Positions 57,717-64,000 of a DNA stretch of 64,000 nucleotides are shown piece by piece. The DNA is from Ehretia macrophylla. Its lineage: Eukaryota > Streptophyta > Magnoliopsida > Boraginales > Ehretiaceae. The notes beneath the pieces were generated by a model. That model was not told the origin of the DNA. It was given only the letters and a program-made list of their open reading frames with translations, and ran no database searches. The DNA lies in assembly GCA_037974665.1 (NCBI GenBank), contig CM075770.1, positions 61,329,850 to 61,393,849 on the forward strand, in the 5' to 3' direction. The translations under genes and the position numbers were made by a program. Numbering within the stretch: position 1 is the stretch's first letter; every line of letters starts with the position of its first letter.

Positions 57717-59224
57717 TGAAACATATTAAATGAGGAGTGAGCAACAAAGTTGCCCAACGAGGGAGGTGGTGCGATATACCAACATGCAATATGATATGCA
57801 AATACAAGATAACATGTATAAGCCACATAAACCAACAAGATAATAAGCCAAGCAATTAATCACTTTTAAAAAGGATACGGTTCCACTTCCAAGTCTTCAC
57901 TCACGAGCCACGAACCACGAGCATCACGAACATGCCGGCAAACCCCAAACACCAACAATTGGGATACTTCGGATGTATCCCGATCCTACGATCCTTTTCT
58001 CCCGAGGTAGGTCCATGCCCAGCAAGTGAACCACGCCTCTGGGGTAGTGGAGTATGCCTCAGCGAGAAAGGGAATAGGAACCATGGTAGTCGAGGGAGCA
58101 CGGCAAGCCCGACGCCACCCGTGTTTCTCGATGCTACCATGTCCGAAAAGGTTGCGCAACCCGATTTTCGATCACAAGCAATCAAGATATCACATAACAC
58201 ATAAAAGGGACGACAAAGTAGGCCGCCCTCACATATAAGCACGATATAAATTCACATAAGAACGAGATTAGCTTAAAGATACCAAAAGAAGCAATCATCA
58301 CAATTAATTCCCACAATCTACTCAAATAGCTTAATTATATCCTAAATAATCAATACAATACAAGATAACTTAAATACAAGTGCCAATTGCATCAAATATA
58401 GCCAAAACTACTTTCCTCTTTCTTTAACCGAGTTTTCTTTCTCCTATGCGTGGTTCAAGATTTCCAAATCATATTCTAGTCTTTCTATATTCTTATTAAG
58501 CCTAAAGGCACCTTTTAGGATCACAAAAACTCATTTTAGAAACAAAAGTTCGGGAAGGCCCCGAACGGGTTTGAACTACAACTATACTAACCGAACCCCA
58601 TTTTCGCGAAACGAAAACACCAAAGGTGCTTCCTTAGCTCAAGGATACCCGAATCAATGCCCAAATTTGCCCGGATTGCTTAACGAGAAAAGTCTCCTTT
58701 TTAAAGTCGGCTATTTATGCAATTAAGCTCGGTTTCGAACGATTCAACCTCACGTAGCTTTTCAACTAACTTCACTAGGGTCTAGAGCATCTAATTGAAG
58801 CCTCAATTCAAGCTAATTAGCAATTTTTCTCAAAACTCTAATTCTAGGCACTATTCATCATCTCTTTGATCAATATCTACATTCAATCATAAAATCTTCT
58901 AACAAGCCATAAAAGTTAACTCTATAGGCATCAAATAACTCATAGCAAGCATTCATAACAAGTTTTATAGCTATAATTGACAAATCAAGAAAATTCAACA
59001 TATGAACATAAACTTTAAAAACAATAAAATGCATCTCCCTCACCTCCAAGAAGCTAAAAATGGTGAAAAATGGCAAGAGGTGACTTCAATTGACCTAGAA
59101 AATGCTCAAGATGGCTCACCAAAATCAAACCCTATCTTATTTTTCTTTTCTTTTTTTCTTTCCTGGTTCACCCGATTCTGCCTTGATCTTTTCTTGTATT
59201 TCTTTTTTTTTTGTCTTTGTTTGG

Positions 59225-59232
59225 TATATATA
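59225..59232 (-). promoter_or_regulatory. TATA-like box of LTR J
   Basis: TATATATA (minus strand TTTATATATACC) lies about 185 bp upstream of the GGTGAGGG motif, the same spacing as in F and E. Confidence 0.4.
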
Positions 59233-59812
59233 AAGCTAAGTTAGTTAGGTTGATGGGTTGGGTTTGGTTTGTGGGCCTAAATTAATTAATTTAGATGATA
59301 TATTAAAACCCACAGCTAGCCAAGAACTCTAAAGGCCCAAATAAAGTCTCTACAAAAACATCACTATTCAAAACGATACACTATTCATTCAGGACTACTA
59401 ATTTCTCTCCAAATGCTATGCGCAAAGCTATTAATGCACGCATTTCAATGAACAGAGTCATGATATAAGTAGAGTAAGTCATATATATAAGCCAAAAAAA
59501 TAAATAAAATCATTTAAAAATCACTCCGGGCTCAGAAATATATACTCAAATAATTAAAAATAGTGAAATCTAACAATTAAATGTAAGAGAATACTTTCAA
59601 ATATATATAAAATAATACTAAGATAATTGTTTCATGTAAATTAATTTAACGCAGGTCGCACGTTTTCCAGAATTACGAAGAGTGTGTTAACAAGTAAATA
59701 CAAAACATTAAGTAAATATAGATGTACATGAAAACACTTAAAATACACATATAAACACATGCAAATAAGTATTCTTTACTATATGCCAGGTCCGGGATGT
59801 CACATTGGCTTT

Positions 59813-59870
59813 ATTTATTTTTTTTTTTTTTTTTATTTTTATTTTTATTTTTATTTTTATTTTTATTTTT
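59813..59870. repeat. T-rich (ATTTTT)n microsatellite
   Basis: A T run is followed by about six ATTTTT units. It sits directly beside the internal LTR start at 59803 and may mark the recombination junction. Confidence 0.85.
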
Positions 59871-60422
59871 CCTCTTCTTGTTGTCGTCAGTGGTGGAGAA
59901 TGAATGAGAAAAATATTGAGTGATGAGATGAAGTGCTTAGCTTCCATTTTGTTTCCGTGTGAATGGAGTGAAAATGTGAGAAATGAGTGATATTTGGTTA
60001 ACTTATTAGTATAGTAATATATGCCAAGTAAAGTAGTGAAAGCCAGATGTTAACAAATGAATTTGTTTAGTTCTAGACCATTCGGTGGTGATGGCAAGTG
60101 GAATAAAATAAGAGTTAAACTGGCTTAGCTTTTATTTTGTATATATTCATGGTATATAGTCAATTCATAATGAAAAACACATGATCAACAGGTGGAGGAA
60201 AATACTAAAGCCAGGTGGTAAATAATTTTAGCTCGTTAATTGATATAAGTTACGTACTAAATAATTTCAAACACGCGACGATCGAATCAATGATAAATAT
60301 AGGTCAATTAAATATAAATAGAATAAATGCACATATTAAGAAATAATCAAATTATTATTTCAAGTAACTCATTTAGATATACATTAAATCACTAGACTTA
60401 TTAAAAATAATAAAATGGGTCT

Positions 60423-60544
60423 TTCAGTTTCGGGCAAGAGAAGAAATATAATTATTAAAAATAATAATCTAGGTCATTCAGGTCCGGGCTAATTAAATAA
60501 ATGTAATTATTAAACTTATTAATCTAACTCATTCAGGTTCGGGC
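60423..60544. repeat. Spaced 54-55 bp direct repeats in the U3 of J
   Basis: TTCAGTTTCGGGC (60423), TTCAGGTCCGGGC (60477) and TTCAGGTTCGGGC (60532) are separated by AT-rich sequence of constant length. This is the usual appearance of an LTR enhancer array. Confidence 0.6.
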
Positions 60545-60928
60545 CCAGCTTCTTGCTCGAATAGTGACACAAATTAATTTTAAAGCCAATTAGAATAAAT
60601 TTAAGTAAATAAAATAATAAAGTATGTGTTCCGAGCAAATCAGTTAAGTATAAATTAAATAAACACATATAATAAAAATAATAATTAACTATTTCTCCTA
60701 AATCAATTAAATAGAATCTAATTAAATAAATATAAATGGTTATAAGAATAAAAGTAATTATTGCCTAGTCTGGGGCTTCAGAATCAAATAGTAAAATTAA
60801 ATTAATTAAAAGGTGAGTAAAATAATTTCTAGGAAATAAAATAAAACTATTCAGGGCAAGTCAATTAATTATAAATTAAAGGAATGCAAATAGTTAATGT
60901 AAGCATGCTAGAGGCTCAGGATGCCACA

Positions 60929-63900
60929 TAAATCCAATTGTTTATATAAATAAATAAATACATTTATTTAGAATAAAATTAATAATATATATCAAAAGTT
61001 GTTTTTAGATAATACAAAACATATTTACCAAATTTAATGTTAAATAAATTTAGTTATTTAATATAAAATTAATTATTTTATAATTTATTATAACAAATTT
61101 TAGTTTTTGAATACCATTTTGTAGCTCGGCCCAAACGGCGACAAAAAGTAAAAGTTTGGTGGTCATTTGATCGCCAATAGATATGAAGGGGCTACAAATT
61201 AAAAATATAAACAAATTGTTTATATAAATAAATAAATTCATTTATTTAGAATAAAATTAATAATATATATCAAAAGTTGGTTTTAGATAATATAAAACAT
61301 ATTTACAAAATTTAATGTTAAATAAATTTAATTATTTAATATAAAATTAATTAATTTATAATTTATTATTACAAATTTTAGTTTTTGAATACCATTTCGT
61401 AGCCCCGTGGTGGCCATTGGCCACCAAACGGGGACAAAAAGTAAAAGTTTGGTCGCTAATAGATATGAAGGGGAAACAAATTAAAAATATAAATCAAATT
61501 ATTTATATAAATAAATAAATTCTTTTATTTAGCATAAAATTAATAATATAAATCAAATGTTATTTTTAGATAATATAAAACATATTTACAAAATTTAATG
61601 CTAAATAAATTAATTATTTAATATAAAATTGATTAATTTATAATTTATTATAACAAATTTTACTTTTTCAATAACATTTTGTAGCCCCGTGGTGGCGATT
61701 GGCCACCAAACGACGATAAAAAGTAAAAGTTTGGTCGCTAATAGATATGAAGGGGCTACAAATTAGAAATATAAATCAAATTGTTTATATAAATAAATAA
61801 ATTCATTTATTTAGAATAAAATTAATAATATATATCGAAAGTTGTTTTTAGATAACATAAAACATATTTAGAAAATTTAAAGTTAAATAAATTTATTTAT
61901 TTAATATAAAATTAATTAATTTATAATTTACTATAACAAATTTTAGTTTTTGAATACCATTTTGTAGCCCCGTGGTGGCCATTGGCCACCAATCGGGGAA
62001 AAAAATTAAAAGTTTGGTCACTAATAGATATGAAGGGGCAACAAATTAAAAATATAAATCAAATTAGTTATATAAATAAATAAATTCTTTTATTTAGTAT
62101 AAAATTAATAATATAAATCAAATGTTATTTTTAGATAATATAAAACATATTTACAAAATTTAATGCTAAATAAATTAATTATTTAATATAAAATAAATTA
62201 ATTTATAATTTATTATAACAAATGTTAGTTTTTGAATTGCATTTTGTAGCCCCGTGGCACCAATTGGCCACCAAACGGCGACAAAAAGTAAATATTTGGT
62301 GGCCATTTGGTCGCCAATTGATATGATGGGGCTAAAAATTAAAAATATAAATCAAATTGTTTATATAAATAAATCAATTCATTTATTTATAATAAGATTA
62401 ATAATATAAATCAAAAGTTGTTTTTAGATAATATAAAACATATTTACAAAATTTAAGGTTAAATAAATTAAGTTATTTAATATAAAATTAATTAATTTAT
62501 AATTTATTATAACAAATTTTTGTTTTTGAATACCATCTTGTAGCCTAGTAGTGGCGATTGACAACCAAACGGCGACAAAACGTTAAAGGTCGATCGCTAA
62601 TAGATATGAAGGGGCTACAAATTAAAAATATAAATTAAATTGTTTATATAAATAAATTAATTCATTTATTTAGAATAAAATTAATAATATAAATCAAAAG
62701 TTGTTTTTAGATAATATAAAACATATTTACAAAATTTAATGTTAAATAAATTTAGGTATTTAATATTAAATTAATTAATTTATAATATATTATAACAAAA
62801 TTTTGTTTTTGAATACCATTTTGTAGCCCCATGGTGGCCATTTGCCACCAAACGGCAACAAAAAGTAAAAGTTTGGTGGTCATTTGGTCGCCAATAGATA
62901 TGAAGGGTCTATAAATTAAAAATATAAATCAAATTGTTTATATAAATTAATAAATTCATTTATTTACAATAAAATTAATAATATATATCAATAGTTGGTT
63001 TTAGATAATATAAAACCTATTTACAAAATTTAAAGTTAAATAAATTTAGTTATTTAATATAAAATTAATTAATATATAATTTATTATAACAAAATTCTGT
63101 TTTTGAATACCATTTTGTAGCCCCGTGGTGGCCATTGGCCAACAAACGCCGACAAAAAGTAAAAGTTTGGTGGCTATTTGGTCGCCAATAGATATGAAGG
63201 GAATACAAATGAAAAATATAATTCAAATTGTTTTTATAAATAAATAAATTCATTTATTCTGAATAAAATTAATAATATAAATCAAAAGTAGGTTTTAGAT
63301 AATGTAAAACGTATTTAAAAATTTTAATGTTAAATAAATTTAGTTATTTTTGTAAAATTAATTAATTCATAATTTATTATATCAAATTTTAGTTTTCGAA
63401 CACCATTTTATAGTCCCGTGGTGGCGATTGGCTACCAAACGGTGATAAAAATTAAAAGTTTGGTGGCCATTTGGTCGCTAATAGATATGAAGGGGGTACA
63501 AATTAAGAATATAAATCAAATTGTTCATATAAATAAATAAATTATTTTATTTAAAATAAAATTAATAATATAAATGAAAAGTTTTTTTTAGAGAATATAA
63601 AACATATTTACAAAATTTAATGTTAAATAAATTAAGTTATTTAATATAAAATTAATTAATTAATAATTTATTATAACAAATTTTATTTTTTGAATACCAT
63701 CTTGTTGCCCAGTGGTGGCTATTGGCCACCAAACAGCGACAAAAAGTAAAAGTTCGGTCGCTAATAGATATGAAGGGTCTATAAATTAAAAATATAAATC
63801 AAATTATTTATAGTAAAAGTTCGGTCGCTAATATAATCAAAAGTTGGTTTTAGATAATATAAAACATATTTACAAAATTTAATGTTAAATAAATTTAGTT

Positions 63901-64000
63901 ATTTAATATAAAATTAAATAATTTATAATTTATTATAACAAATTTTAGTTTTTGAATACCATTTTGTAGCCCCGTGGTAGCCATTAGCCACCAAACGGCG
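60929..64000. repeat. 294-bp satellite array, block 4
   Basis: Landmarks lie at 61122, 61400, 61682, 61965, 62247, 62541, 62824, 63118, 63411, 63705 and 63967. Consecutive short monomers (278, 282, 283, 282) are followed by mixed 294, 283, 294, 293, 294 and a rearranged 262-bp unit. The array runs off the window edge. No gene is seen. Confidence 0.97.

Larger units (their letters stand above)
57113..59803 (-). repeat. LTR of J with mosaic affinity
   Basis: Both ends resemble LTR G, but the middle (about 57740-59040) is close to the B/C LTRs. Landmarks on the minus strand are TATATATA near 59231, GGTGAGGG near 59046-59040, the GC-rich block at about 58170-57930 with GGTTGCGCAACC, an acceptor-like TTTCAG at 57716, an acidic frame at 57716-57630, a hairpin at 57351-57333, and CATCCG near 57213, which pairs with the loop. 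Confidence 0.75.
57113..60928 (-). mobile_element. Composite LTR remnant J
   Basis: TAAAT flanks both ends (57108-57112 and 60929-60933), and the outer ends are canonical on the minus strand: TGTGGCATCC at 60928 and GGGGCGTTACA at 57113. Inside, a second LTR start (TGTGACATCCCGG at 59803) is visible, so a complete-looking LTR of 2691 bp (59803-57113) follows an LTR start segment of 1125 bp (60928-59804). No internal coding region or primer site is present. The likely origin is a nested or tandem pair of related LTRs that was shortened by recombination. Confidence 0.72.
59804..60928 (-). repeat. LTR start (U3-like) segment of J
   Basis: This AT-rich segment begins TGTGGCATCCTGAGCC at 60928 on the minus strand and ends in a T-rich run on the plus strand (59813-59870, with ATTTTT units). 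Its general content matches the U3 of G. Three spaced copies of TTCAGGTCCGGGC-like sequence lie at 60423, 60477 and 60532. Confidence 0.65.

Overview
The window is gene-poor heterochromatin from a plant, almost certainly an angiosperm. The evidence is nested Ty3/gypsy chromoviruses of the Tekay/Del type (initiator-Met-tRNA primer sites, 2.4-2.5 kb LTRs, a chromodomain at the integrase C-terminus) set in a long AT-rich satellite array. I found no host protein gene, rRNA, tRNA gene, CRISPR array or organellar sequence. The species cannot be named from this sequence.

Layout: (1) Satellite of modal period 294 bp fills 1-2452, 44506-49454, 55577-57112 and 60929-64000; it is one array split by insertions, with a recognisable six-monomer higher-order unit. 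(2) 2453-44505 is a Russian-doll cluster. Element A (+) has its gag split by solo LTR F (5884-8403), and its 3' LTR is cut at about 13700. Element C (-, 16954-42932) lies inside A-type LTR sequence. The 3' LTR of C has itself taken three insertions: D (-, partial LTR, 13701-16953), B (+, two complete LTRs, 17226-27108) and E (+, a short element without coding capacity, 28893-35054). The cluster closes with an A-type LTR segment, 42933-44505. (3) 49455-55576 is solo LTR G (+) with solo LTR H (-, 51076-53537) inside it. (4) 57113-60928 is a composite LTR remnant J (-).

Elements A, B and C carry decayed gag-pol regions in the order gag with zinc knuckle, protease, reverse transcriptase, RNase H, integrase, chromodomain. 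All three are broken. By eye their paired LTRs differ by only about 1-2 %, which suggests insertion within roughly the last one to two million years if usual plant rates apply.

The most interesting signal is in the LTRs. Families that differ strongly at their ends share an ordered internal architecture: a TATA-like box, a GGTGAGGG or GGTATG splice-donor-like motif, a GC-rich block with the palindrome GGTTGCGCAACC, a TTTCAG-like acceptor motif, a short acidic reading frame, a small hairpin around CGGATG, and a downstream motif complementary to the hairpin loop. Between families the acidic frame changes largely by synonymous codons, so it may be a real small product or exon encoded in the LTR. 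The satellite monomer also has a two-tier fold-back core, and elements A and G inserted at the same base of that core.
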